Shown here piece by piece: positions 10,695 through 20,172 of a stretch of 29,777 bases of DNA. The position numbers and the translations under genes were made by a program. Each line of letters starts with the position of its first letter. Position 1 is the first letter of the stretch. This DNA is from Polychytrium aggregatum (lineage: Eukaryota > Chytridiomycota > Chytridiomycetes > Polychytriales): the NCBI RefSeq assembly GCF_025602895.1, contig NW_026516500.1, positions 1 to 29,777 of the forward strand, given 5' to 3'. The notes beneath the pieces are model-generated. The model did no database searches and had not been told where the DNA came from. It worked only from the letters and a program-made list of their open reading frames with translations.

Positions 10695-13540
10695 TTAGTT
10701 GCCGCAAACAAAGACGTTGGGCAAGCATTTGCTGCCGTTGGCGCAAGTTCCGATAGAAACCCAGTTTCCGACACAGACGAGAATATCGTTGTCAGCACCG
10801 CAGGAATAGCCGCCAAAGGTGCTGCAAGGAGATCCGGCCTTGGGGTAGCCAGGAGTGGGAGAGGGCTTTGAGGTGGTGGTGGTGGTGGTTTTGGGAGGAA
10901 CGGTGGTGGTGGTTTTGGGAGGAACACTGGTGGTGGTCGTGATTCTGAGCGTGGTGGTGGTCGTGGTAGGAACAACCGAAGTGGAAGAGGCGGCGGTGGT
11001 GGTGGCACTGGTGGTCGTAGCTCTGGGCGTAGTGGTGGTAGGGGCGACAGTAGTTGTGCTGGAGGACCTTGGACCAGCACAAGCAGGAGGGAGGTCCTTG
11101 GCATCGACATACGATCCTGCCTTGGCGCTGTAGCCGAGGCCGCGCTTGGCAAAGCCAGTCCAGATCTCACACAGATTGGCGCCGTTGTTGTTCTGCTGGT
11201 CGGCCTGGATGATGGCGTTGCGGGCACTCACAAAGTCGGGGTTGCAAGGCTGCAGCTTGAGGCCGTCGATGACCAGCTGGAGAGCAATGTTGTTGCCCTT
11301 GCCGCTCTTGGAGTTCTGGATGTCGGGCTCGAAGCCGTACTTTTCGATGAGGTTCCAGGCCACCTCCATCAGCATCTGCGTCCAGATCTCGCCAACGTTG
11401 TGGACCTCGGACGACTTTGCGACGGTGGCATAGGTCTCGGGGTTGAGGGTCATGTCGGAGGTGTACGGGTAGTGGCGGATGCCCTTGGGGTTGCCGACGG
11501 TGTAAGGAGCAGCGTAGATCGGGGTGTTTCGGTTGTAGGTGGGCTTGAGCTCAAAGATGTTGGCAAAGAAGTCACTCCAGCCTTCGCCGAGACCGCCGGC
11601 GGTGGTGGTGCTGAGACAGTTGGCCTGGGCCGAGCCACCAGTGAGACGGTTCGAGACGCCGTGGCCAAACTCGTGGGTGATGATCATGTTGTCCATGGTG
11701 CCGTCGCGGTTGGGGGTGGTGGCGGTGAAGATGTACATGCGCATGCGGCCGTTCTGTCCATCGGGGGGAGTGGCAAAGTTGGCTGCAATGTGCGATGTGG
11801 TTGATGTGGTTGATGTGCGATGTGGTTAGTGTGGTTGATGTGGTAGGTGTGGTTGATGTGGTTGATGTGGTTGGTGTGGTTGATGGCGGACATGGGGCGA
11901 CGGCATGGTGGATAACATCAGTTCCAGCATCGTGTGTGTGCCGCCCGTCGACCCACTGCTCATCCCAGCCCACCGCCCACTGCACCACCTCAATGACTCC
12001 TGCAGTCCACCACTTGCCCACAGCTTCACTTGTCCCGCCACATGTCAGGCCGACAGACCACGGCCGCCTTGGCTGTGGGCTCGTACCTACCGTTGTTGGT
12101 GCCGCTGCCATCCTGGGCATTGGCAATCACATAGTCGCCGCCCTGGCCGCCTTTGCCAAAGTTGTTGGTCTGGAAGTTGCCGCTGGCCTCGTTGAAGCCG
12201 TATCGGTAAAAGATATCGTGGGCCATGTTGTTCATGTAGAACAGCTGCGTGATGGCGGCGTTGACGTTGCTCTTGGGGTCCTGGGTGGTGTCGTACTTGA
12301 AGTTGAAGTTGTAGTCGCTGCCGACGGTGGGGCGGGTGCCCTGGGCCTCGTCTTGGCCCTTGGGATAGTTCTTCCAGTTCTCCTGGGCATGGACGTTGTT
12401 GCCCTTGGTGGTGGGGTTGGCACCGCTGCCGTCGTCGTGCCAGCCGAGAGGCGAGATGTCCTGGTCGGCGGGGTTGGCGACCGGCGTCTGGGGGGTTTGC
12501 GAGATGTCGCCGTAGTTGAAGGGGATAACGTTGTAGGTAGTGCTGGGCCCGGCCTGGCTAAACTTGTTGACCCAGTTGGCGACGGCAACGACCTCGCCGG
12601 TCTGGCTGTCGACAAAGGCATCGAACCAGTCGTCGCCGCCCTTGGTATAGACGTTGATGTTCCAGACCTGCGAGACACCCGAGGGGCCCTGGTAGTACTG
12701 CAGCGAGGCCGTGATGGGGAGCTGGGCAAAGTCCTGGGCGCCGTCGATGACCGAGGTTGTGTTGTCCTTGACGGTCTCCTTGAGCTTGCTGGCGGTGAAC
12801 TTGATCTTGGCCTTGGTCAGGAAGTTGGTCAGGGCCTTCTTGGCCGAGATTTTGGCGGCACGAGGCTCGAGGCCGCGCTTGGTGAGCGAGCTGTCGACCT
12901 TGGCAAAGGTCGAGCCGATCGAGAGCAGGTTGCCGTTGCTGTCGAGGTTGATGTTGGCGACGGCGTTGGCGATGGGCTGCCCGCCGATCAGCTGCTGGAC
13001 GTGCAGGTGGTAGATGCCGTTGTGGTCATCCTGGAAGCTGAGGCCAGAAGGCACAGGCGAGCGAGCGGGCAATCGAGAGCGAGCGGGCAATCGAGAGTGA
13101 GAAACGAGTCCGAGGGAGGCAAAGACCCAGCGGACCACACCAGGCCCAGGTGCCAACGAGCATGTCGGATCGAGAGCGACAGGAGCCGATATGCACAGGA
13201 CATGGTGCGAGGCACCAGCACGGCGGCAGACCCCGGTGCAGACGACATTGCCCGTGGCCCAGCTCCGCACTCTGACCGACGGCAGTACTCACGAGGTGGT
13301 GATGGCAAACTGGCTCTGGCTGACGCCGAGCTTCTTGGTCAGGATATCCACGGCCGTGGACTGCAGCGCTCCCAGGTCCAGCGGCTGGTCGACCAGGTTG
13401 CTGACAACGTCGCTGACCTCGAACGACGGCGAGGGCCAGTACGAGTCTGGGAGACTGCCCAGGGCCTTGGCGGCGGCCGAGCTCAGAAGGCCAGCCAGGG
13501 CAACGCCCTGGAGCAGGTTGCGGCGGCGGATCAGCACCAT
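10695..13540 (-). CDS. Secreted M36 fungalysin-type zinc metallopeptidase with C-terminal Cys-rich module
   Basis: This secreted protease is encoded by three exons: 13293-13540, 12091-13037 and 10695-11782 (introns 255 and 308 bp, phases consistent). The N-terminus MVLIRRRNLLQG followed by an Ala/Leu-rich core ending SSAAAKA is a signal peptide. A propeptide of the fungalysin/thermolysin type follows (HNGIYHLHVQQLIGGQPI). The mature part has NMAHDIFYRYGF, GTNNANFATPPDGQNGRM, the zinc-binding helix HEFGHGVSNRL with catalytic Glu, and the third ligand in GLGEGWSDFF. This order is diagnostic of M36. After the catalytic domain come about 80 residues of Thr/Ser/Pro linker, probably O-glycosylated, then a final ~50-residue module with six cysteines (SPCSTFGGYSCG, CVGNWVSIGTC, KCLPNVFVC). 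That module resembles small fungal carbohydrate-binding (CBM19-like) domains, an uncertain assignment. Likely role: extracellular protein breakdown at a surface the tail binds. Confidence 0.93.
11786..11886. repeat. Degenerate GTTGATGTG tandem repeat in fungalysin intron 2
   Basis: An imperfect array of 9- to 12-bp units related to GTTGATGTG fills the acceptor-side third of the intron 11783-12090 and stops a few bases short of the 3' splice site. It creates spurious Val-Val-Asp and His-Asn-Pro frames. Confidence 0.85.
13063..13098. repeat. 18-bp direct duplication in fungalysin intron 1
   Basis: Two adjacent copies of an 18-bp unit (GAGCGGGCAATCGAGAGC, the second differing only at the last base) lie close to the acceptor site of intron 13038-13292. 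Confidence 0.8.
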
Positions 13541-13650
13541 GCTGCGGGTCGTGGGAGAGGGAGGGGTTGGTGGATGAGACTGGAAGACGGAAGGTGCTGA
13601 GCGAACTGGGCGCTGGCCGTGGAGGGAGATGGAGGATGCTCGAACATGGG

Positions 13651-13660
13651 GTATTTATCG
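13651..13660 (-). promoter_or_regulatory. TATA-like element upstream of the fungalysin gene
   Basis: Read on the minus strand, CGATAAATAC lies about 110 bp upstream of the start codon at 13540, in otherwise GC-rich sequence. Spacing and composition fit a core promoter element; no other evidence. Confidence 0.35.
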
Positions 13661-15290
13661 TCGAGCAGGCCGGGTCAAGCGTATCGTCGGGCAAGCCCAT
13701 TCCCACCCAAGCTGACCGGCGTCAAGCCCATTCCCACCGAGCAGACCGAACAAGGACGCAGCCCACCCCGTGCTATCCACTGCTGTCCATTGCTGTCCAT
13801 CGTTGGCCCATGGCGCCGGCAGCTTGTTGACCGACAGCCGTGTGGCGCGAGGTATGGGGCTCACGACCCACCTGCCGGACGCTGCTGTTGGAGAAAGTTG
13901 GGCCCCATCCGCCAACAATGCGGCCGGCTTGCAAGCCAGCTGAGCACCTGGGGCACGCCGTGCAAGAGGACACATACGACCACCACCAGCATCCCCCCCC
14001 CTCGCAGCCGGTGCGTCAACCACGACCGAGAGCCGGCAGCAGAGGCCCCATTTCGCCCGCTTGTCTTTTTTGTCGCCAGATCGCAGAGGCGCCCTGTCTG
14101 CTGCGCTGTCGGCTTTCCTTTCGACTGTCGTCCTTGATCTGCAGCCGCGCGTTCCCACGCTCTTGGACGAGGGGCACTGCATCACGCGGATGCGAGCAAC
14201 GGCCGAATCTGAAACTTTCGGCCACATGGCCATCCGCTTGCCCTCGTCGCAACAAGGCCCGACAAGAGCCGCACGGCAGCCCTGTGCTGCTGCGGCCCAT
14301 ACACGCTGTATGCTCGCATGACCGGCAGTGGATGGGCCCGGGCAACCGCCCATGGGTGGTGGCCGAGGCAAGTCGCCAGTCCATGCGGATGCACAGATGG
14401 ATGTCTGTGGGACCTGCCGGTGCTGCCCCATGATCGCAGCCGCCCAACTCTGTCGGCAGGTCGTGCCCACCAGGACGCGGCTGGAGGGGGCTGCAAAGCG
14501 TCCGTATGGTCGCCATCGCCCCGCAATCTCGCCTCATATGTGGTGCTCCAGAGCCATCCATGCACGCTTCGCTCCGCTCTGGATCCGCAAAGGCCCATTC
14601 CGACCAAGCGAGCACTGGCTCTCGTGGCCATTGCTCTTTTCCTCCCTCTCTCTTCTGATCTGGGCCGACAGTGCTCGTGAGTCGGGCAAAGGATGGCGAA
14701 AACTCTAATCGAGGCATGGGCGGATCGAAGGCCACAAACGCATGATCCAGATTGCACCCATGTGGTGGGCACTCGCGCCCAAGCCACCAACCAGCCCCGT
14801 GCCTCTCTTCGGGTCCACCTGAAGAGGCTGGCCGTGATGGTCTGAGTCGGTTGGACTCGCCGATCCTCGACCTCGATGTCGGATGTTGATTGCGGTGGAA
14901 CGAGAGGAGACGGCACCCTCTTATCCACCAGCGATCGAGCTCTTGATCGGGGTTCGAGCAAAGGCGGCGACTGCGACCAGAATCTGTTGTGCCCGCCATG
15001 TCGAAAACGTACGGGGTCGTATCGACAATCTCTCCCAGGCCCGAAGCTAAGCGCATCCAACCCTCGCCCAGGCCCCTCCCATCCGAGACGACCCCGAGAA
15101 GACCCCGAGAGCATGTTGGCTGCTCTCGCTCTGGATCCAAATTCTTTTCACTATCAATTTGTTCCGCCCCCCTCGCGGCTGCTCATCTCGAATATGAATA
15201 CACGCTGTAGACCAAGGCGCAGCAAAAGTTGGAATCCGGCCATGGTCGGTTGACGGCATTTGGTATCGTCTTGAGCCGATTGACGGTGGT
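13661..15290. other. Long intergenic region with no recognisable gene
   Basis: About 1.6 kb of GC-rich sequence. Overlapping open frames of 271, 310 and 374 codons exist on the minus strand in different frames between 13655 and 15140. They are rich in Arg, Ser, Gly and Pro, contain no family motif and overlap one another, which is what stop-poor GC-rich DNA gives by chance. The left end should hold the fungalysin promoter. A short duplicated phrase (CAAGCCCATTCCCACC) occurs near 13690-13740. Confidence 0.5.
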
Positions 15291-15492
15291 GGTGGGCGAT
15301 TGGTGTGGAGGAATGACCAATTGTATCATTGTTGGAAGCTCCACTCCGATTGCGGACAAGAACCACCACCATCTGAATCTCTCTGGTTGGAAACCTAGTC
15401 AAGCGTGGCTGTGTGTCAGCGAGATGACATGATCGTTTGGCTATCAGGCAAGACTCACCTTGACAAGATGTTTTCCCACGACTGATTGAGCG
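15291..15492 (+). repeat. 202-bp Fanzor-flanking repeat, left copy
   Basis: This copy pairs with 19971-20172 in inverted orientation: 193 of 202 positions agree and no gap is needed. It starts GGTGGGCGATTG and ends GACTGATTGAGCG, lying directly upstream of the left Fanzor fragment. It is the 5'-side end of the element relative to Fanzor transcription. Read on the minus strand it contains a 64-bp stretch with the shape of an intron (15395-15458). Beyond its inner edge the sequences diverge at once. Confidence 0.95.
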
Positions 15493-16436
15493 AGCGATGT
15501 GTTTCTGGATCTGAATCAAGGACGCCACTGCGCAGTATCTCTGCCAGCCCAAAATGCGCTGGATTTGAGGAGATTCTTTCTTCCCCAAGGGCAGAACCAG
15601 CCATCGTCGCGATTCTCTCGCCAGATGGCTCCCCGCAAGCGAAAGACACCACCCAGGCGACCAAGTGGATCCAGAACACCCACAAGATCCTTGGTCTGCA
15701 GGACTGGATGAGTGCCACACCAAGTCCCAAGATCCCTGGGTTGGCTTCCTTCCTGCAATACATTCGGCATGTATTCACTGGAGGCATGCTGGACAAACAG
15801 CTGTACTTCAGCCTGACTCGGCGACGGCGATTCAAGCGACTCGATCTCCACAGCAAGCGACAGCGCACCGTCCACGAGATGTGCAAGCAAGTCATCGACC
15901 AGGCACCAAGGGAGACCGAGGTGGTGATTGCCTTTGGGAATGCCTCCTGGAAACAGGGGAAGGGATATGCTTCCAGTCCCAGGAGACTCAGGTTTGCCAA
16001 GTACTTTGAGCAGTTCCACCACCACCAGAGACGCCAACCAGACCGATCCGTCTCCAAGATCCGTGTGTGCTCGGTGAACGAGTTCAACACATCCCAGGTA
16101 TGCTCACATTGTCGGGAAGCCAAGCGACTCGAGTCACCCGAGTATCTTGATATCGAGAAACCACACTTTGTCCGGAGCTGTACAAGCTGCCATACGCTGT
16201 GGGATCGAGACATCAATGCAGCCAGGAATATGATCTCGGTATGCCAGTCGATCATCGTCACAGGAGATCGACCGGGTGTATTCAAGACTGTGCTCCCGAA
16301 ACCAACCCAAACCACTCGATTGCCAACCAAGACAGGAGTGCAATGCCATGGCCTGCCCGCTGGGCCTACAAGTCAGTCAGCGGGGTTCAGACATCTGAAG
16401 CCTAGAAGGGGAAGTGTCCCGTTTCTTTCTGGATAG
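15486..16436 (+). pseudogene. Fanzor (TnpB-like RNA-guided nuclease) fragment, left copy, N-terminus and RuvC-I missing
   Basis: Fanzors are eukaryotic relatives of transposon-encoded TnpB, RuvC-type nucleases guided by an RNA from the element's own end. The open frame here runs directly from a stop (15483-15485); the first ATG is at 15708 (ATP box MSATPSPK). Similarity to the right copy starts near residue 58 of this frame (TKW), then WMSxTPSPK, VVIAFGNASW and QGKGYASSPRR. Next come a four-Cys zinc ribbon (residues 206-235, CSHC and CTSC) and the RuvC-III motif DRDINAARN (240-248). The whole N-terminal half, including the RuvC-I motif IGIDPG, is absent: only 57 codons without similarity separate the flank repeat from the homologous part. 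This is therefore a truncated copy, unless a distant upstream exon restores it. It ends with a 45-residue tail the other copy lacks. The ZIP gene begins 450 bp downstream on the same strand. Confidence 0.85.
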
Positions 16437-16885
16437 ACTGTAAGTATCTTGTTCCTTGTGCATTTCGACAGTGGATGCCGGGTCGCCCATATTCTGGGCA
16501 GTCCAATTCGGGGTTGCCATCCCTCTTGGGATGGTGATGGGAGGTGTTTGACTCCCTTGTGCAAAGTGTGTGTGTGTGCAAAGTGTGTGTGTGTGACGGC
16601 GAGAGGCTTCTCGCCTTCCCTCGGGGGTCTCTCGCCAGAGACTGCTCTTCTCGCCGACCGAGGTGGCTCCGAGAGCGCGTTTTTTCGTTCTCGCTCATTT
16701 TATTAACAAGAATTTTTTTCATAGTGTTTGCTCAGCCCCGCGGTTTGGATCGCGGATTTCGGCATTCCGTATTGCAACTTCCCGACACCCGGCCGGCCGG
16801 CCCAGCAACCCGATAGCTCGCCATCCCAGCATCCTGATATCCCGCCATCCTGACAAACGGCACCGTTGTCAGCCCGCATTCGGAA
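16437..16885. promoter_or_regulatory. Fanzor 3' flank and ZIP gene upstream region
   Basis: This holds the 3' flank of the left Fanzor fragment, where a guide RNA would be encoded in related elements, and the promoter of the ZIP gene. Visible structure: two GTGTGTGTGT runs around 16568-16593, an AT-rich patch near 16690-16720, and a run of short imperfect repeats built on CATCC/CCCG units (about 16780-16855). No conserved RNA can be defined because the right Fanzor has no matching 3' flank. Confidence 0.4.
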
Positions 16886-18435
16886 ATGCTGCAGTCGCCG
16901 CCCCAGCCATCGCTGCCGATGCAACAGCAGCAGCAGTCCTTCGAGTTGAGCCTGTTTCTGTCGCTGGTGGCCGGCCTCGGAACCGCACTGGGTGGCCTCG
17001 TCTTTCTGCTCCTTGCTCGAACAACCGAGGGAGCTTCCTCCTCGTCTCACTCGCAATCGCTATTGCCACTGCCATCATCGACGCCGCTGTCGTCTCAATC
17101 GCTGTCCCCGCACCACAAGGCCGATGACGACATTCCCATCTCACCAAAGGTCTTTGGACGACTGCAGGCACTCTCGGCAGGAGTCATGCTGCTCCTGAGC
17201 AAGGATCTGTTCTTTGCCGAAGCACTGCCGGTGACTGGCTGGAGCGCCGCTCTGTTCTGGTTCGCAGCCGGTGGGGTTGTGATGTTGCTTATCGAAAAGG
17301 TAGGCGGATCTGACGGCACAGCTGAGAGCACGGTCTCGGATTCGGTCTCGATTCGATCGAACGTCTCGGATTGCATTGATGTCCTGGATTCGCTTGGATG
17401 GGGCTGAGCCCCAAGGCTCGAATGCATGATCGTGGCTTGGTTGATCCAGCCGCCGGCTTGCTCGATCCAGAGCGGCCAAATTGGATGGTGCCCCACTCCT
17501 GCCCTGTGCAAACATGGAGGGAAGGGGGCGATCCCGATGCCATTCAGCCGACTCCCAGCTTGGCTCTCATCGGCTATGGCTTCTCATTGGCCATGGTTTC
17601 TCGTCTGGCAAGCCGACCCCGTAGCTTATCTGACGAGACTGTATTATTCCCGTCTTGCCGCCACTCAATCGCCGGTCGAATCCTCTCCTATCGACGATTG
17701 CCAACCATTCGCCAGTGCATCCATGTGCCCGAGCCGACTTCGATCCGCAGTGAAGACGGCGAGCCATTGCATACATTGCTCAGCTCCTTTGACGATCTCG
17801 AAAAGCTCAAGGTCGACCGCTTTCCAGACTCGGGCCCTTCGTCAAGCTCGACTGCATCTTCGCACCACCATAGCTCGCTGTTTCGTTCGATTCCGGCGCA
17901 CCAACTCCTTCGCACCGCGATGGTGACCTTCATCGCGATGGGCATCCACAACCTGCCTGAAGGCATCTCAGTCGCCATCTCGACGACCACAAACCTACGA
18001 CTCGGAATGAACCTATGTTTCGGCATCATGCTCCACAACATCATCGAGGGCATGGTCGTGGCATGCTCGTTGTGGTATGCTCTCAAGTTGCCCTGGGCAG
18101 TGCTGGTGCTCTGTCTGTTCAACGGGCTGATGGAGCCGATTGGCGTCGTTGCCGTACGGATCTTTGGCATTTGGGACATGATCAGCCAGCCGGGCGTCGT
18201 CGAGCGAGTGCTTGCCGGCGTTGCCGGTGTCATGGCCGGAATCGCTCTTAGCGAGCTGATACCCGGGGCTGCCATCTGGATTGGCAAAGGCTTTGGCATC
18301 GAGACGTTTTCCCACACAAGCTGGCGGCGACTCTACCGATTGGGGCTTCAGGTTGCTCTCTGGACGCTCATGGGTGCGCTCGCCGGGGCCATTATCCTGA
18401 AGCTGGCCGATGTTCTTCTCGCAGAGATAGTTTGA
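16886..18435 (+). CDS. ZIP-family (SLC39-like) metal transporter
   Basis: ZIP proteins move zinc or other divalent metals into the cytosol. Two exons, 16886-17299 and 17716-18435, joined in phase 0 across a 416-bp intron, give 377 residues. The first hydrophobic segment (LSLFLSLVAGLGTALGG) follows a Gln-rich start. Further membrane segments are GVMLLLSKDLF, ALFWFAAGGVVMLLIEK and, after a ~70-residue hydrophilic loop with a His cluster, TFIAMGIHNLPEGISVAIS. The next, FGIMLHNIIEGMVVA, and NLPEGI together form the paired His-Asn-x-x-Glu-Gly metal site of TM4 and TM5. The second site has Ile-Ile where Ile-Pro or Leu-Pro is usual. Two or three more segments follow to the C-terminus. The C-terminal half resembles the GufA/ZupT/Zrt3 branch. 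It lies between two facing Fanzor genes. Metal and membrane cannot be told from sequence. Confidence 0.87.
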
Positions 18436-18659
18436 ACACCCAGGGGACCCTGGCATCAGGAGGGGTGGGCACCTCCCGCGCAAAATATAGCGGCGTTGCC
18501 GGGGTGGGCCGGGGAGAAGGGTCTCGGAAAGAAACGGAGGGCTCTGGAAGGCATAGATTGAATAAATGTAGGCGCTGTCGGCAAAACAATGTCAAGATGA
18601 CACATGATAGCGTAGTCTGTGATGTGCTCGTGTCAAGCAAAGCCATAAAATACGTCAAA

Positions 18660-19973
18660 TCACTTTGGCAGCCTCCGAGTGAAGACCACCGGTCGCTCTC
18701 CGGTCTCCACAATCGACTTGCACTGCTCAAAGTACCGAGCAAACCGCTGCCTCCGAGGGCTGGATGCATAGCCCTTACCCTGTCGCCATGATGCATTGCC
18801 AAAGGCGATGACCACATCGGTCCGTATCGGGGCGTGCTTCAGGACGGCCTTGCACATCCTGTCGACGGCCACTTGGCGCCTCTTGTGGCCCGTGAAGCGA
18901 TGGTGACGGGCCTTCTTGCCAAGGTGGAAGTCGAGCTGCACTCGTAGCTCCGGTCGCAGGACATGGGTGAGATGGACCTTGAAAGCCTCCGAGGACGACA
19001 CCTTGGGCGAGGGGGTGGTCGACATCCAGGTCTCGATGCTGAGTCGATACTTCATGGTGTTGTGCCACTTGGTGTTGGACGTATGGCCACACATGTGCTG
19101 GTAGTGGCCATTGGAGAATGAGACCACCTCGTCTTGGTGGCCCGGTGCTTGGATGACCGCCGTGAAGATGGAGCCGACTCCAGGATCGATGCCAATCCAA
19201 GTGGTGCGATCGGGGTTTGGGTTGCTAATGTGGGCCTGGATACGCTGTTCGGCAGTCGGAGGAGGCTCGATGGTCTCGGTGCGATCGGTTCGACGCACAA
19301 ACTTGACGAGGCCGATGGTGCATCCAATGCCATCGGTGCTGATCTCGTAGTTGAACAGCTTCTTGTTCACGTCCCGCTCTTGGAAGAGGGAACTACGCAG
19401 CTTGAAGCAACTGCGCCAGAGACGATCCTGGTTGTTGATGCCGTCCTCGCCTTCATCCTTGAGCATGTCCCTGGTGAGTCCAAGGCGCTTCTTTGGACCC
19501 AGGAGATTCCAAAGAGTGACCGTGTCAATCTTGACATACTTGGCCCTTGCAGTGCATAGAGGAACCATCGTGCACACGGCCGGAGGAGTGTCAAGAGCGA
19601 GCTGCTTGAGTGCCCAGTTGAGTCTGGATGCCAGCTTGTTGATCTTGGACTTGGTGGTGCCGAGCTCAGACTTGGCCTTGGTGAACCTCTTGTCGTCGGA
19701 GGGAATGCCTTGGGTAGTGAGCTCGTCCAGCTTGGCCTGGCGCTGCAGCTCGGTGACTCGGAGGGCGGGCATGTCACAGTCGATCCACTTGTGGACATCG
19801 TCGACCATCTTGTCCCGGGCGAGGATTCCCACATGGTGTGAGAGGCGATGAAGGGCCCGGAAGCGGTCCTGGTCGTTGCTGTACCGAAACTCGTCCAGGA
19901 CGTGGCCAAAGTCTGGATAGAGGAACTCGAGATCGGCCTTGGTGGCGACTCGACCCCGATCGCTCTCCCACGC
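18660..19973 (-). pseudogene. Fanzor (TnpB-like) right copy, zinc ribbon and RuvC-III deleted
   Basis: The open frame runs from just after a TGA at 19974-19976 to the stop at 18660, 437 codons. The first in-frame ATG (MVDDVHKW) is well inside, at about 19808, but upstream residues (LEFLYPDFGHVLDEF) look coding, so an upstream exon or lost start is likely. The N-terminal helical region is followed by NYEISTDGIG, a Fanzor-type box, and RuvC-I TWIGIDPGVGS (Asp about residue 263). VVSFSNGHYQHMCGHT, WMSTTPSPK, VVIAFGNASW and QGKGYASSPRR come next, to YFEQ. At 18722/18723 the sequence jumps directly to CKSIVETGERP, which in the left copy lies 76 residues further on. The missing segment contains the four-Cys zinc ribbon and the RuvC-III Asp. 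Without it the nuclease should be inactive. An unusual splice arrangement is less likely, since the DNA is simply absent. Confidence 0.85.
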
Positions 19974-20172
19974 TCAATCAGCCGTGGGAAGACATCTTGT
20001 CAAGGTGAGTCTTGCCTGATAGCCAAACGATCATGTCATCTCGCTGACACACCGCCACGCTTGACTAGGTTTCCACCCAGAGAGATTCGGATGGTGGTGG
20101 TTCTTGTCCGCAATCGGAGTGGAGCTTCCAACAATCATACAATTGATCATTCCTCCGCATCAATCGCCCACC
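19971..20172 (-). repeat. 202-bp Fanzor-flanking repeat, right copy (inverted)
   Basis: Inverted partner of 15291-15492, differing at nine positions and with no indel. It abuts the 5' end of the right Fanzor frame. On the plus strand it holds a 64-bp stretch at 20005-20068 that starts GTGAGT, contains CTGAC about 20 bases before the end, and ends TAG, as a fungal intron would. This points away from the Fanzor frame. Confidence 0.95.

Larger units (their letters stand above)
15291..20172. mobile_element. Candidate composite Fanzor unit enclosing a ZIP transporter
   Basis: Two 202-bp repeats in inverted orientation bound this 4.9-kb block. Just inside each repeat begins a Fanzor (eukaryotic TnpB-like) gene, and the two genes face each other with an intact-looking ZIP transporter between them. 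This is the layout of a composite element made of two copies of one family flanking cargo. I see no target-site duplication at the outer ends, and both nuclease genes look damaged. It may therefore simply be two independent insertions, or an old inverted duplication, with the ZIP gene as a resident bystander. The symmetry is directly visible; mobility of the whole block is inference. Confidence 0.45.

Noticed and set aside
11795..13600. A 601-codon plus-strand frame opposite the fungalysin gene
   Set aside because: It is the antisense shadow of well-supported fungalysin exons and runs through both introns; Val/Gly/Asp-rich composition mirrors GC-rich codons on the other strand.
13655..15140. 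Overlapping minus-strand frames of 271, 310 and 374 codons
   Set aside because: They overlap each other in different frames, have Arg/Ser/Gly/Pro-rich chance composition and show no family motif; the DNA is simply stop-poor.
15154..15723. 189-codon minus-strand frame across the left repeat, similar to plus-strand 19848-20228
   Set aside because: The similarity is confined to the 202-bp repeat, and most base differences there change the residue, so the frame is not conserved as protein. A spliced transcript remains possible and is listed as a finding.
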